Of a DNA stretch of 64,000 nucleotides, positions 51,127 to 59,094 are shown in pieces. Each line of letters opens with the position of its first letter. The stretch's first letter is position 1. A program made the position numbers and the translations under genes. Source of the stretch: CALXOD01 sp964402715 (lineage in GTDB: Bacteria > Verrucomicrobiota > Lentisphaeria > Victivallales > Victivallaceae); the NCBI GenBank assembly GCA_964402715.1, contig CAYODJ010000005.1, positions 30,349-94,348 on the forward strand, read 5' to 3'. The notes under the pieces were generated by a model. That model had not been told where the DNA came from. It ran no database searches and worked only from the letters and a program-made list of their open reading frames with translations.

Positions 51127-52079
51127 GACGCCGCATTTCCGTAGCGATGGCGGCATGGCGCGGAGAACGCTGGATCGGCATGCAGCTGGACAGTCTCATG
51201 CGTCAGAGCCGCCGGCCGGACGAGGTGGTCATCTGCGACGACTCCCGCGACGACGCAACGGAAAACGAGGTTCGGCGTTTTCCGTGCGATCCGGGGTGGA
51301 TTCGCTACGTGCGCAACGAATCGCGTCTGGGAATAGCCCGCAATTTCGAGAAGGCGCTCGGACTGTGCTCCGGGGAACTGCTGTTTCTGTCGGATCAGGA
51401 TGACGTCTGGGATACTGACAAGGTGTCGGTGCTGGCGGAGACGCTGGAAAACGATCATCTCTGCGATCTGGTTTTCTGCAACAGCCGCGTGGTGGACGAC
51501 AATCTGCGCGGGGAGGGGTATACGGCATGGGATCTTCACGGGTTCGATCCGCCGACGGCCGAGATGTCGGGAGAGAAACTCTGCGCCGGCATTCTGATCC
51601 GTCCGGCGGCCTACGCGCACGACATGGCTTTCAGACGCGACGTTCTGGACTGGTGCCTGCCGTTTCCGGCGGAGCCAGCCGGCGCGTGCCATGATTTCTG
51701 GCTCGCGTCGCTGGCTGCGGCCCGCGGCAGGATACGCGCCGTCCCGCGCTGTCTCACTTCCTACCGCCGTCACGACCGTAATTTCACGGAGACGGGACGC
51801 GGTTCCTGTTTCAGTCGTCTGAAACAGCTGTCGGACGACGGCCGCGGGGAGACGCGCCGGAGCGCCGCGCGCTACGGCGCATTGAACAGCCGTCTGGATC
51901 ATGTCCCGGGGACGCTGCCGGAACTGCGCCGTCTCTGCGGGGATCTGGCGGTCTTCTACCGGATGAGGGCGGACGGAAAGCTGCCGCCGCCGTCGGATTA
52001 CCGGCGGTTCGGACTCGGCTGGAAAAGTCTGTGCCGCGACCTGCTGCTGACGCGGTTGACGCACGGGGACAACCGCTGA
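51123..52079 (+). CDS. Family 2 glycosyltransferase
   Basis: GT-A-fold glycosyltransferase of 318 aa. The start resembles GT2 enzymes: ISVAMAAWRGERWIGMQLDSLMRQSRRPDEVVICDDSRDD, then FEKALGLCSGELLFLSDQDDVWD, which carries the metal-binding DxD-like motif (near 97-99). C-terminal half (about 170-230) includes CHDFWLASLAAARGRI and a YRRHDRN block, the usual acceptor side. It probably adds one sugar to a lipid-linked or surface glycan that the coupled ABC protein then flips. The donor is unknown. It ends 115 bp from the convergent recJ stop. Confidence 0.88.
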   Translation: MRRRISVAMAAWRGERWIGMQLDSLMRQSRRPDEVVICDDSRDDATENEVRRFPCDPGWIRYVRNESRLGIARNFEKALGLCSGELLFLSDQDDVWDTDKVSVLAETLENDHLCDLVFCNSRVVDDNLRGEGYTAWDLHGFDPPTAEMSGEKLCAGILIRPAAYAHDMAFRRDVLDWCLPFPAEPAGACHDFWLASLAAARGRIRAVPRCLTSYRRHDRNFTETGRGSCFSRLKQLSDDGRGETRRSAARYGALNSRLDHVPGTLPELRRLCGDLAVFYRMRADGKLPPPSDYRRFGLGWKSLCRDLLLTRLTHGDNR

Positions 52080-52194
52080 ACGGATCCGTGCGCGGTGCGC
52101 CGCCGCCGATCCGGGCGGACGCCCGTCCGGTGCGCGAATTCTGAATTTTCCGGCGATCATTTCCGGAGATTCGGACGGGCGGGGCGCTGTCCTG

Positions 52195-53904
52195 TCAGAA
52201 TATTTCGCGGATGTCGAGCAGATTCAGCTGCGGCGTGGCGGTGTTGTATCTCGCGTTGACCTGCGGGGTCGCCAGCGCGTCAATGTGTCTGCCGCGCAGG
52301 GTGGATGGCTGGCGGTTGAACGCGATGAACTCCATTTCGCCGTTGTTTCCCCGCAGCGTGCCGCGCGTGTGCGCGTCGCCGGCCGGAAAGCACCTCGCCA
52401 CATCCAGATCGGTGAAGCGGAAAACCGGCCTGTTGTTGCCGTGTCCGAAAGGCGAGAGCTGCGTCAGAAGCCGGAAGAAGTCCGGGGTCAGTTCGCCCAG
52501 GGAAGCGTCTCCGTCGTAGAACAGGTGATCTTCAAGCTGTTCCGTGGACAGCTGGCTGCGGATCTCCTTTTCCAGCGCCTCAAAAAAGTCGGCGATCCGC
52601 TCCGCCTTGAGACCGATGCCCACCGCCATGGGATGGCCTCCGAAACGATCCAGCATGTCGGAGGTCTTGCTCAGAACCTCGACCAGATTGAGCGACGGAA
52701 CACTGCGTCCGGATCCGCAGGCGTCGTCGCCCTGAATGGTCAGCACGATGGTCGGTCGGTTGTAGTCGCGCGCCAGCCGCGAGGCGACTATGCCGATCAC
52801 CCCCTGATGCCAGTTCCGCCCGGCCACCAGCAGCGCGTAGTCGCTCTGCCATGCCAGATTGCGGCTGATCTGCTCGCACGCCTCCCTGTATATTTCCTGC
52901 TCCTTGTTCTGACGCATGCGGTTGTATGTCTCCAGCTGAGACGCGAAGCCGTAGGCGTCGACAATCTTCTCCGACTCCAGCAGATGCAGAGCCACGTTGG
53001 CGTCTCCGACCCGTCCGGCCGCGTTGATGCGCGGAGCCAGCTTGAAAGTGATGTCCGCCGGCGACACCTCGTTCTTCAATCTGCAGCTTTCGATCAGGGC
53101 CCGTATGCCGGGACGCTGCTGACGGCGGAGCATTTCGACGCCGTACTTGACCATTATCCGGTTCTCTCCGAGCAGCGGCACGATGTCGGCCACGGTGCCG
53201 AGCGCGACGTAGTCCAGCACCTCCTCCAGGCGGGTCTGGAATCCTCCGAGGTTCTTCTCCCTGCCGTATTTTATGAACGCGTGGGCAAGCTTGAAAGCGG
53301 TTCCCGCTCCCGAGAGCAGATGCAGATCCTGCAGCTCCGGATAAATCTTGGAATTGATCACCGCCATGGCGTCGGGGAGAGTCGAGCCGGTTTCATGATG
53401 GTCGGTGATGATGACGTCGATGCCCATCTCCACGGCCTTGGCCACCGCGTCGCAGCTGGTTATGCCGCAGTCCACGGTCACCAGGACGCTGCACCTGCCG
53501 AACGCCGTCAACGCCTTGTTCAGCGATTCCGGAGTGAAGCCGTAGCCGTCGTCGAAACGGTGGGGGATGAAGGAGTGAACCGTCGCTCCGTTGCCCCGCA
53601 GCACCGTCGCGAGCAGAGCGCTGGCGGTGATGCCGTCGGTGTCGTAGTCGCCGTGGATCAGGATGGACTCCCTGCGCTGCACGGCCTTCCAAAGTCTTTC
53701 CGCTGCGTCCCGGATGCCGGGAAAGCGGTACGGATCGGACAACTGTCCAAGTTTTGGTGAGAGGAAATTCGGCACATCGCCGCAACGGACACCGCGCGCC
53801 GCCAGGAACACGGCGATCAGCCGCGGCAGACTATGCCTCCTTTGTATTTCTTCTATCTCAGATTCCTTGTACTGTCCGACAACCTTCCAATTTTTCGCAC
53901 CCAT
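52195..53904 (-). CDS. recJ: Single-stranded-DNA-specific exonuclease RecJ
   Basis: 5'-to-3' ssDNA exonuclease of 569 aa. DHH domain motifs in order: ILIHGDYDTDGITASALL (near 88), VTVDCGITS, VIITDHHETGSTLP (DHH near 170) and GAGTAFKLAHAF; then the DHHA1 domain with GGHPMAVGIGL (near 425) and a C-terminal OB fold (GHGNNRPVFRFTDLDV...). ATG 53904 is the correct start because a strong promoter (53943-53971) lies just upstream and would exclude the longer frame. It participates in RecFOR repair. Confidence 0.95.
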   Translation of the reverse strand: MGAKNWKVVGQYKESEIEEIQRRHSLPRLIAVFLAARGVRCGDVPNFLSPKLGQLSDPYRFPGIRDAAERLWKAVQRRESILIHGDYDTDGITASALLATVLRGNGATVHSFIPHRFDDGYGFTPESLNKALTAFGRCSVLVTVDCGITSCDAVAKAVEMGIDVIITDHHETGSTLPDAMAVINSKIYPELQDLHLLSGAGTAFKLAHAFIKYGREKNLGGFQTRLEEVLDYVALGTVADIVPLLGENRIMVKYGVEMLRRQQRPGIRALIESCRLKNEVSPADITFKLAPRINAAGRVGDANVALHLLESEKIVDAYGFASQLETYNRMRQNKEQEIYREACEQISRNLAWQSDYALLVAGRNWHQGVIGIVASRLARDYNRPTIVLTIQGDDACGSGRSVPSLNLVEVLSKTSDMLDRFGGHPMAVGIGLKAERIADFFEALEKEIRSQLSTEQLEDHLFYDGDASLGELTPDFFRLLTQLSPFGHGNNRPVFRFTDLDVARCFPAGDAHTRGTLRGNNGEMEFIAFNRQPSTLRGRHIDALATPQVNARYNTATPQLNLLDIREIF

Positions 53905-53942
53905 TGTTAATCTTTCAAATCTGATAATACAACCACGCTCGC

Positions 53943-53971
53943 AATATAGGCTTGCATGACGGCAAAAGCAA
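53943..53971 (-). promoter_or_regulatory. Promoter for recJ
   Basis: Minus strand TTGCTT (53971-53966), 17-bp spacer, TATATT (53948-53943); start near 53936, 32 nt before the ATG. Confidence 0.7.
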
Positions 53972-54010
53972 GCCGGACGGAGAAAAAATTGTAAAAAAGT
54001 GCAAAGGAGC

Positions 54011-54038
54011 TTGCAAAGGCGGAAATACAAGGTAATGT
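54011..54038 (+). promoter_or_regulatory. Promoter for the tRNA-Leu/Gly/Tyr cluster
   Basis: TTGCAA (54011-54016), 16-bp spacer, TAATGT (54033-54038); start near 54045, about 34 nt before tRNA-Leu. Confidence 0.55.
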
Positions 54039-54078
54039 AGTGAAACGGATCGCGGATACGCGGGCCGGCGGGATCAGT

Positions 54079-54163
54079 GCCGACGTGGCGGAATGGCAGA
54101 CGCGCTACGTTCAGGTCGTAGTTCACCTCGTGAGTGTGGGTTCAACTCCCACCGTCGGCACCA
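54079..54163 (+). tRNA. tRNA-Leu (CAG)
   Basis: Class II tRNA: acceptor GCCGACG/CGTCGGC, anticodon stem CTACG/CGTAG with loop TTCAGGT (anticodon CAG), long variable arm, T arm GTGGG-TTCAACT-CCCAC, encoded CCA. Confidence 0.95.
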
Positions 54164-54195
54164 TTTCAAGCCGCCGCGGCGCGGTCTGCGGCGAA

Positions 54196-54269
54196 GCGGG
54201 TATAGCGTAGCGGCCACGCAGCAGCCTTCCAAGCTGCTCACACGGGTTCGACTCCCGTTACCCGCTCCA
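54196..54269 (+). tRNA. tRNA-Gly (TCC)
   Basis: Acceptor GCGGGTA/TACCCGC, anticodon stem GCAGC/GCTGC with loop CTTCCAA (anticodon TCC), T arm ACGGG-TTCGACT-CCCGT, encoded CCA. Lies 32 nt after tRNA-Leu. Confidence 0.95.
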
Positions 54270-54282
54270 GATTCGGCTGCAT

Positions 54283-54367
54283 GGTGGGATTCCCGAGCGG
54301 CCAAAGGGGGAAGACTGTAAATCTTCTGTCTCCGACTTCGATGGTTCGAATCCATCTCCCACCACCA
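54283..54367 (+). tRNA. tRNA-Tyr (GTA)
   Basis: Class II tRNA: acceptor GGTGGGA/TCCCACC, anticodon stem GAAGA/TCTTC with loop CTGTAAA (anticodon GTA), long variable arm, T arm GATGG-TTCGAAT-CCATC, encoded CCA. Thirteen nt after tRNA-Gly, so one transcript is likely. Confidence 0.95.
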
Positions 54368-54513
54368 TTCGACACTTCCGGAAGTCCCGTGCGCGGGGAC
54401 TCCGTCTGAACTTCACCGTTGCGATGCTTCCTTCTTTCCGCAGGCGTGACCTCCGCCGTCAGTACAGGAGGAACGATTCGTTCTCCGCGTTCCGGACGCG
54501 GCCGGGGCTTGCC

Positions 54514-54551
54514 GAAAAAAAGAAAAGCGGATCGGTTTCCCCGATCCGCTT
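54514..54551 (-). terminator. Intrinsic terminator after fba
   Basis: On the minus strand an 11-bp perfect stem AAGCGGATCGG/CCGATCCGCTT with a five-base loop is followed by TTCTTTTTTT. It lies about 35 nt after the fba stop. The strongest intrinsic terminator in the window. Confidence 0.9.
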
Positions 54552-54586
54552 CCGAGTCCGGCTTGAAACAGGCCGTCCGTCCGCGC

Positions 54587-55567
54587 CTATTTGTCAAACG
54601 CGTGTCCGGCCGAACCGAGCACCTCGCGGTTCTTGCGGACGTAGAGCTCCTTCAGCGCGGTTCTCGCCGGACCCAGGTATTTGCGGGGGTCGAACTCCGC
54701 CGGTTTCTCGTTGAAGACCTTGCGTATCGCGGCGGTCATCGCCAGACGGCCGTCGGAGTCGATGTTGATCTTGCAGACCGCGGACTTGGCCGCCTGCCGC
54801 AGCTGGTCTTCGCCGATGCCGATCGCGTCCTTCAGCTTTCCGCCGTTTTCATTGATGATACGGACCAGCTCCTGCGGCACGCTGGAGGAACCGTGCAGCA
54901 CGATCGGGAAGCCGGGGATGCGTTTCTCGATCTCCGCGAGGATGTCGAGCCGGATTCTGGGATTGTCGCCCGGCTTGAACTTGTAGGCGCCGTGCGAGGT
55001 GCCGATCGCGATCGCCAGACTGTCGACGTTGGTGCGGCCGACGAAATCGACCACCTCCTCGGGCCGGGTGTAGGTGTGCTTCTCGGCGTGGACGTCGTCC
55101 TCGATGCCGGCCAGAACCCCCAGCTCGCCTTCAACCGTCACGTCGTGGGCGTGCGCATATTCCACCACCTTTTTGGTCAGGGCGATGTTCTCCTCGTACG
55201 GGAGGTGCGATCCGTCGATCATCACCGAACTGAATCCGTAGTCGACGCAGCTCTTGCAGGTCTCGAAATCCGGTCCGTGATCCAGATGCAGCACGATCGG
55301 AATGAGCTTGCCGTTGTTGATTTCCTTGGCGTATTCCACGGCGCCCTGAGCCATGTAGCGCAGCAGCGTCTGGTTCGCGTACTCGCGGGCGCCTTTCGAA
55401 ACCTGCAGAATCAGCGGGGACTCCGTCTCGACGCAGGCCTGGATGATGGCCTGAAGCTGCTCCATGTTGTTGAAGTTGTAGGCGGGGATGGCGTATCCGC
55501 CCTTGACCGCCTTTGCGAAAAGTTCGCGCGTGTTCACCAGACCCAGATCTTTGTAGTTGACAGCCAT
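54587..55567 (-). CDS. fba: Class II fructose-bisphosphate aldolase
   Basis: Zinc-dependent aldolase of glycolysis and gluconeogenesis, 326 aa. Zinc and active-site motifs: LHLDHGPDFETC (His ligands and catalytic Asp near 85-88), GELGVLAGIEDD (Glu near 143), GTSHGAYKF (His near 187), VLHGSSSVP (His near 219) and KINIDSDGRLAMTAAIRK (phosphate site). The GELG...TSHG spacing follows the class IIB/GatY-KbaY-to-Fba group with fba function most common. It has its own promoter (55632-55660) and terminator (54514-54551), so it is a single-gene unit. Confidence 0.93.
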   Translation of the reverse strand: MAVNYKDLGLVNTRELFAKAVKGGYAIPAYNFNNMEQLQAIIQACVETESPLILQVSKGAREYANQTLLRYMAQGAVEYAKEINNGKLIPIVLHLDHGPDFETCKSCVDYGFSSVMIDGSHLPYEENIALTKKVVEYAHAHDVTVEGELGVLAGIEDDVHAEKHTYTRPEEVVDFVGRTNVDSLAIAIGTSHGAYKFKPGDNPRIRLDILAEIEKRIPGFPIVLHGSSSVPQELVRIINENGGKLKDAIGIGEDQLRQAAKSAVCKINIDSDGRLAMTAAIRKVFNEKPAEFDPRKYLGPARTALKELYVRKNREVLGSAGHAFDK

Positions 55568-55631
55568 GATGCTCTCCTCAAGGTAAATTTGACATCCCCG
55601 ACGCGAAAAATTCCCTTACACTCCGACGCCC

Positions 55632-55660
55632 AATATAACACGGCCGCTCAATCAATGCAA
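55632..55660 (-). promoter_or_regulatory. Promoter for fba
   Basis: Minus strand TTGCAT (55660-55655), 17-bp spacer, TATATT (55637-55632); start near 55625, about 58 nt before the ATG. Confidence 0.7.
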
Positions 55661-55712
55661 ACGTCCGCAGCGTGAAAAGTGCGGGTCCGCCGCTGTTCGC
55701 GAAAGCCGCGGT

Positions 55713-55741
55713 TTGCTTTTTTCCGCTGAAAGAGTTATATG
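55713..55741 (+). promoter_or_regulatory. Promoter for CE7-type esterase
   Basis: TTGCTT (55713-55718), 17-bp spacer, TATATG (55736-55741), or TTATAT with 16 bp. Start near 55748, about 83 nt before the ATG. Confidence 0.5.
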
Positions 55742-55830
55742 TACTGCGTTTGTGCGCGGACGCGCGGGGGGCTCCATTGTCCGGGGAGCTGTTCCGGAGT
55801 CAGAACGTCAACCAGAGGAGATTTACCGAG

Positions 55831-56799
55831 ATGCCGATGATCGACATGCCGCTCGAGGAGCTGAAGAGATATCAGGGGATGAGCCCACGTCCGGATGATT
55901 TCGACGATTACTGGGAGCGCGCCCTGGCGGAGATGGGCGCGGTGGATCCGCGTGTCGAGCTCGTTCCCGCCGCTTTTCAGACGCCTTTCGCGGAATGTCT
56001 GGAGATGCGCTTCACCGGCGTCGGCGGCGCCAGGATCTACGCGAAGCTCATCCGTCCGCGCAACCGGACGGCGGAGAAGGCGCCGGCGGTGGTGAAGTTC
56101 CACGGTTACTACGGAGACTCTGGAGACTGGCAGGATTCCATCGGCTACGCGGCGGCCGGTTTCACCGTCGCGGCTCTCGACTGCAGGGGGCAGGGCGGGA
56201 AGTCGCAGGACACGACCGTCACCGCGGGCACGACGCTGTTCAACCACATTGTCCGTGGTCTGGAGGAAGGTCCGGAAAATCTGCTGTTCCGAAGGGTCTT
56301 CCTTGACGCCGCGCAGCTGGTCAGGCTGGTCATGGGCATGCCCGGCGTCGATCCGTCCCGCGTCGGCGTCTTCGGCGGATCACAGGGAGGGGCGCTGTCG
56401 CTGGTGGCGGCGGCTCTGGTGCCGGAGGTCAACCGCGCGGCGGCCATGTATCCTTTCCTGTGCGATTTCCGCCGCGTGTGGGATCTGGATCTGACCAAAG
56501 GCGCGTACGAGGACATACGCTACTACCTGCGTCGTTTCGATCCCGCCCACGAGCACGTCGAGGAGATGTTCCGGCGTCTGGGATACATCGACGTCCAGAA
56601 TCTCGCCGGGCGCATACGCGCCAGGGTGATGATGTTCTGCGGACTCATGGACACCACCTGTCCGCCGTCCACGCAGTTCGCGGCGTACAACAAGATCACC
56701 TCGCCCAAGGAAATGGTGGTGTATCCCGACTACGATCACGAGAGCGTTCCCGGAAGCGCCGACCGGATAATGAGGTTCATGCTGGAGATGCTCTCCTAG
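55831..56799 (+). CDS. Acetyl xylan esterase / cephalosporin-C deacetylase family (CE7) hydrolase
   Basis: Alpha/beta hydrolase of 322 aa that removes acetyl groups from xylo-oligosaccharides and related sugars in this family. Motifs: RPDDFDDYWERAL at the N-terminus (CE7 signature), HGYYGDSGDW (oxyanion region, near 90), DCRGQGGKSQD, the nucleophile elbow GVFGGSQGG (Ser near 185), GLMDTTCPPSTQFAAYN (Asp near 272) and YDHE (His near 301). No signal peptide is present, as usual for CE7 enzymes. ATG 55831 follows AGAGGAG. It converges on panE with a four-base overlap of the two stops. Confidence 0.88.
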   Translation: MPMIDMPLEELKRYQGMSPRPDDFDDYWERALAEMGAVDPRVELVPAAFQTPFAECLEMRFTGVGGARIYAKLIRPRNRTAEKAPAVVKFHGYYGDSGDWQDSIGYAAAGFTVAALDCRGQGGKSQDTTVTAGTTLFNHIVRGLEEGPENLLFRRVFLDAAQLVRLVMGMPGVDPSRVGVFGGSQGGALSLVAAALVPEVNRAAAMYPFLCDFRRVWDLDLTKGAYEDIRYYLRRFDPAHEHVEEMFRRLGYIDVQNLAGRIRARVMMFCGLMDTTCPPSTQFAAYNKITSPKEMVVYPDYDHESVPGSADRIMRFMLEMLS

Positions 56800-57755
56800 G
56801 CCGGCCGCCGGCGGGCGGTGCCGCCCCCGCGGACGCGGCGGTCCAGCGCTCCGAGAAGCGCGTGGACGGCCTGCAGTTTAGGCACGGCCACGCCGCGGGC
56901 GCGCGCCAGCCGGACGACGTTGCCGACGATGGCGTCGACTTCCAGCGGACGTCCGGCTTCGAAGTCCTGCAGCATGCTGGTTCTGTACGGGGGAAAGTCT
57001 CTGGTGTACTCGAGCGTTTCGTCGATTTCCCGCTCGGTCAGCGGCGTTCCGTCCGCGGCGGCGACGGACGACACCTCGCGCATCAGGTCGACGCACAGCG
57101 TCAGCACGTCGCGGCAGTCGAGCATCTCCCTGGTGTTCAGACCGCCGCCGAGCACGGACACGGAGTTGAACGGAGTGTTCCACAGCAGCTTCTTCCATCG
57201 TAGGCGGCGGATGTCGTCCGTCGCGTCGGCGTCGACGCAACGGGATCTCCATGTCCGCGCCAGCCTCACGGCTTTCTCCGAGCATGATCCGCCGTCGCAC
57301 CGCCAGAACAGCAGACGGCTGCCGCCGTGATGCCTCACCGTGTTCGGCGCCGTCCGCGCGGCGCCGATGTAGGCCACTCCGCTGTAGATTTCACAATCCC
57401 GGAACGCCGCGAGCAGCGGCCGCTCGGTGTCGATTCCGTTCTGGATCAGCAGGATTGCGGTTTTGCCGGAGATCGGCGCGCCCCGCAGCAGGGCGGGCAG
57501 GTCGATTTCCGGCAGAGCCTTGGTGGCGACAATCACCCAGTCCGGCTCGTCTCCGTATTCGCCCGCCGACCGCAGCAGACGTTCGGGACGGAAGCGGAAG
57601 CCGCCGTCGGCGCTTTCGATCCGGTAGCCTTCCGAGGCAATCAGTTCGAAACCGCTGTGCACCACCGCCGACACTTCGGCTCCGGTCTGAGCCAGTCTTC
57701 CGCAGAAGTAGACGCCGACGGCGCCGGCTCCCAACAGCAGCACTTTCATGGTCAT
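56796..57755 (-). CDS. panE: 2-dehydropantoate 2-reductase family protein
   Basis: ApbA/PanE-family ketopantoate reductase, 319 aa. NADPH-binding LLGAGAVGVYFCGRL (near 6-20), VIVATKALPE, LLIQNGID (near 105), the catalytic Lys in RWKKLLWNTPFNSVSVL (near 180) and the C-terminal SMLQDFEAGRPLEVDAIVGNVVRLA with the catalytic Glu. The reaction is the NADPH-dependent reduction of ketopantoate in pantothenate synthesis; several bacteria carry paralogues with other substrates, and no panB/panC is adjacent, so the symbol is provisional. ATG 57749 is an alternative start. Promoter at 57846-57873. Confidence 0.82.
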   Translation of the reverse strand: MTMKVLLLGAGAVGVYFCGRLAQTGAEVSAVVHSGFELIASEGYRIESADGGFRFRPERLLRSAGEYGDEPDWVIVATKALPEIDLPALLRGAPISGKTAILLIQNGIDTERPLLAAFRDCEIYSGVAYIGAARTAPNTVRHHGGSRLLFWRCDGGSCSEKAVRLARTWRSRCVDADATDDIRRLRWKKLLWNTPFNSVSVLGGGLNTREMLDCRDVLTLCVDLMREVSSVAAADGTPLTEREIDETLEYTRDFPPYRTSMLQDFEAGRPLEVDAIVGNVVRLARARGVAVPKLQAVHALLGALDRRVRGGGTARRRPA

Positions 57756-57845
57756 TCACTTCCGTGAGCAACGCGAATCCCGGATCGGCGGCCCTCCTCG
57801 GGACGGCCGTGCCGGCGATCCGTAAGGCAGGACATGCGTCCGCAT

Positions 57846-57873
57846 ACTATAGCACGCCGCGCGGGCATTGCAA
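57846..57873 (-). promoter_or_regulatory. Promoter for panE
   Basis: Minus strand TTGCAA (57873-57868), 16-bp spacer, TATAGT (57851-57846); start near 57839, about 84 nt of leader. Confidence 0.65.
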
Positions 57874-57928
57874 CCGGCGGGGGAGGCGCCGCCGCGCCGG
57901 CCTCACGCTCCGCCGTCCTAAACGTCGC

Positions 57929-57956
57929 TTGAAAATTCGGCGTGAACGTCTAGATT
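57929..57956 (+). promoter_or_regulatory. Promoter for PstS-like gene
   Basis: TTGAAA (57929-57934), 16-bp spacer, TAGATT (57951-57956); start near 57963, about 180 nt of leader. Confidence 0.5.
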
Positions 57957-58142
57957 ACCCCAGGTTGTCGTGCGGCCGGTATGTTCCGGGTTCCGGACGT
58001 CCGTCCTTTTCCGGTCCGCCCGATCCGGCGCGGATCCGTCGCCGGCGGACTGCGGACGGGAGGAACGCGCGGATGTCGAGACGTCCGCACTGCGGCGCAC
58101 GGAGTCGCCGGATCTTGCGGTCTGCGGAGGAGCGATGCTGTT

Positions 58143-58967
58143 ATGAAGAAAATCCTGATGTCATTTTTTCTGCTGGTCGGCGTGATTCTGGCGCTTCTCG
58201 CGGATCCGCCGGCGGGGAATCCGGCTCCGGCGGCGGAACCGGCGAAATCATCCCTGGTCGTCTACGACGCCATTGCGGGCGGAGATCTGCCGGCGAGGGA
58301 GGCTCTGCTGGATTTCGCCGACAGCAACCGGCGGACCGAGATAGTCATTCACTCGGCGTCGACGGATGACGCGCTGCGGGCTCTGGACGCGGGGGAGGCG
58401 GATCTGGTTCTGGCGCATGAGGACGCCGTTCCGGAATCATACCGGCTCCGCCGCCGGTACGCTGCGGAGACTGCGGTCGTCGTCGTCAACGCCGGCAACG
58501 GCAGGGATCATTTCAGCGTCGCGGAGCTGCGTTCGATTTTCTCCGGAACTCTGGGCGACTGGCAGAGCCTCAACGGGAGCGCTTATTCGCTTCACCGGTA
58601 CGGACTGACCGACGGCATGCCGGGAGAGCGTCTGTTCCGTTCGGCGGTGATGCGGAACCGTCCCTATGCGTCGGAGCTGTTTCGCCGGCGCGGAACCTCC
58701 GAACTGCTGCTGCTGGCCGCCGCCTCCCCGAACGCCATCGCGTTCTGCGGCTACTGCGCGGACATGCCGGCCGGCGTCAGAACAGCCGCCGTCGACGGTG
58801 TCTTTCCGACGGTGGAAAATCTCCGCGACGGGCGTTATCCGCTGATGTCCTACCGGGTGGTGCTCATGGGGAAGCGGGTGTCGCCTCAGGCGCTGCGTTT
58901 CATCCGCAGACTGAATTCCGCGGAGTTCGCCGGGCAGCTGCGGCGATCCGGCTTTTTCGCGAACTGA
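58143..58967 (+). CDS. Phosphate-type (PstS-like) periplasmic binding protein
   Basis: 274-aa exported protein with a signal peptide (MKKILMSFFLLVGVILALLADPPAG). The remainder follows the PBP-like_2 pattern of PstS proteins: VVYDAIAGGDLPAREALLDF, ADLVLAHEDAVPESY, VVVVNAGNGRDHFSVAELRSIFSGTLGDWQSLNG (the typical SVAEL..IFSG..W..L segment) and a C-terminal RRLNSAEFAGQLRRSGFF. There are no pst permease genes nearby. It may bind phosphate or another oxyanion. The start follows GGAGGAG ten bases ahead. Confidence 0.78.
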   Translation: MKKILMSFFLLVGVILALLADPPAGNPAPAAEPAKSSLVVYDAIAGGDLPAREALLDFADSNRRTEIVIHSASTDDALRALDAGEADLVLAHEDAVPESYRLRRRYAAETAVVVVNAGNGRDHFSVAELRSIFSGTLGDWQSLNGSAYSLHRYGLTDGMPGERLFRSAVMRNRPYASELFRRRGTSELLLLAAASPNAIAFCGYCADMPAGVRTAAVDGVFPTVENLRDGRYPLMSYRVVLMGKRVSPQALRFIRRLNSAEFAGQLRRSGFFAN

Positions 58968-59094
58968 CCGTCCGACGCAGCCTCCGCCTGTCCGCGCCGA
59001 CGCCGTGATCGGCTCTCCGCGCCGTTTTCCCGTGTCCGGCTCGGTTGACGATCCGGAGATCCGCCGTCTTTAAGAGAGAAAGCACCTGACAGAC

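Larger units (their letters stand above)
57756..58142. other. Divergent intergenic region between panE and PstS-like gene
   Basis: 387 nt with two divergent promoters (57846-57873 minus, 57929-57956 plus), about 56 bp apart, and a 180-nt GC-rich leader for the plus-strand gene. No further gene is supported. Confidence 0.5.

Noticed and set aside
52285..53760. 491-codon plus-strand open frame opposite recJ
   Set aside because: Antisense of a fully motif-supported RecJ; its composition is typical of GC-rich shadows.
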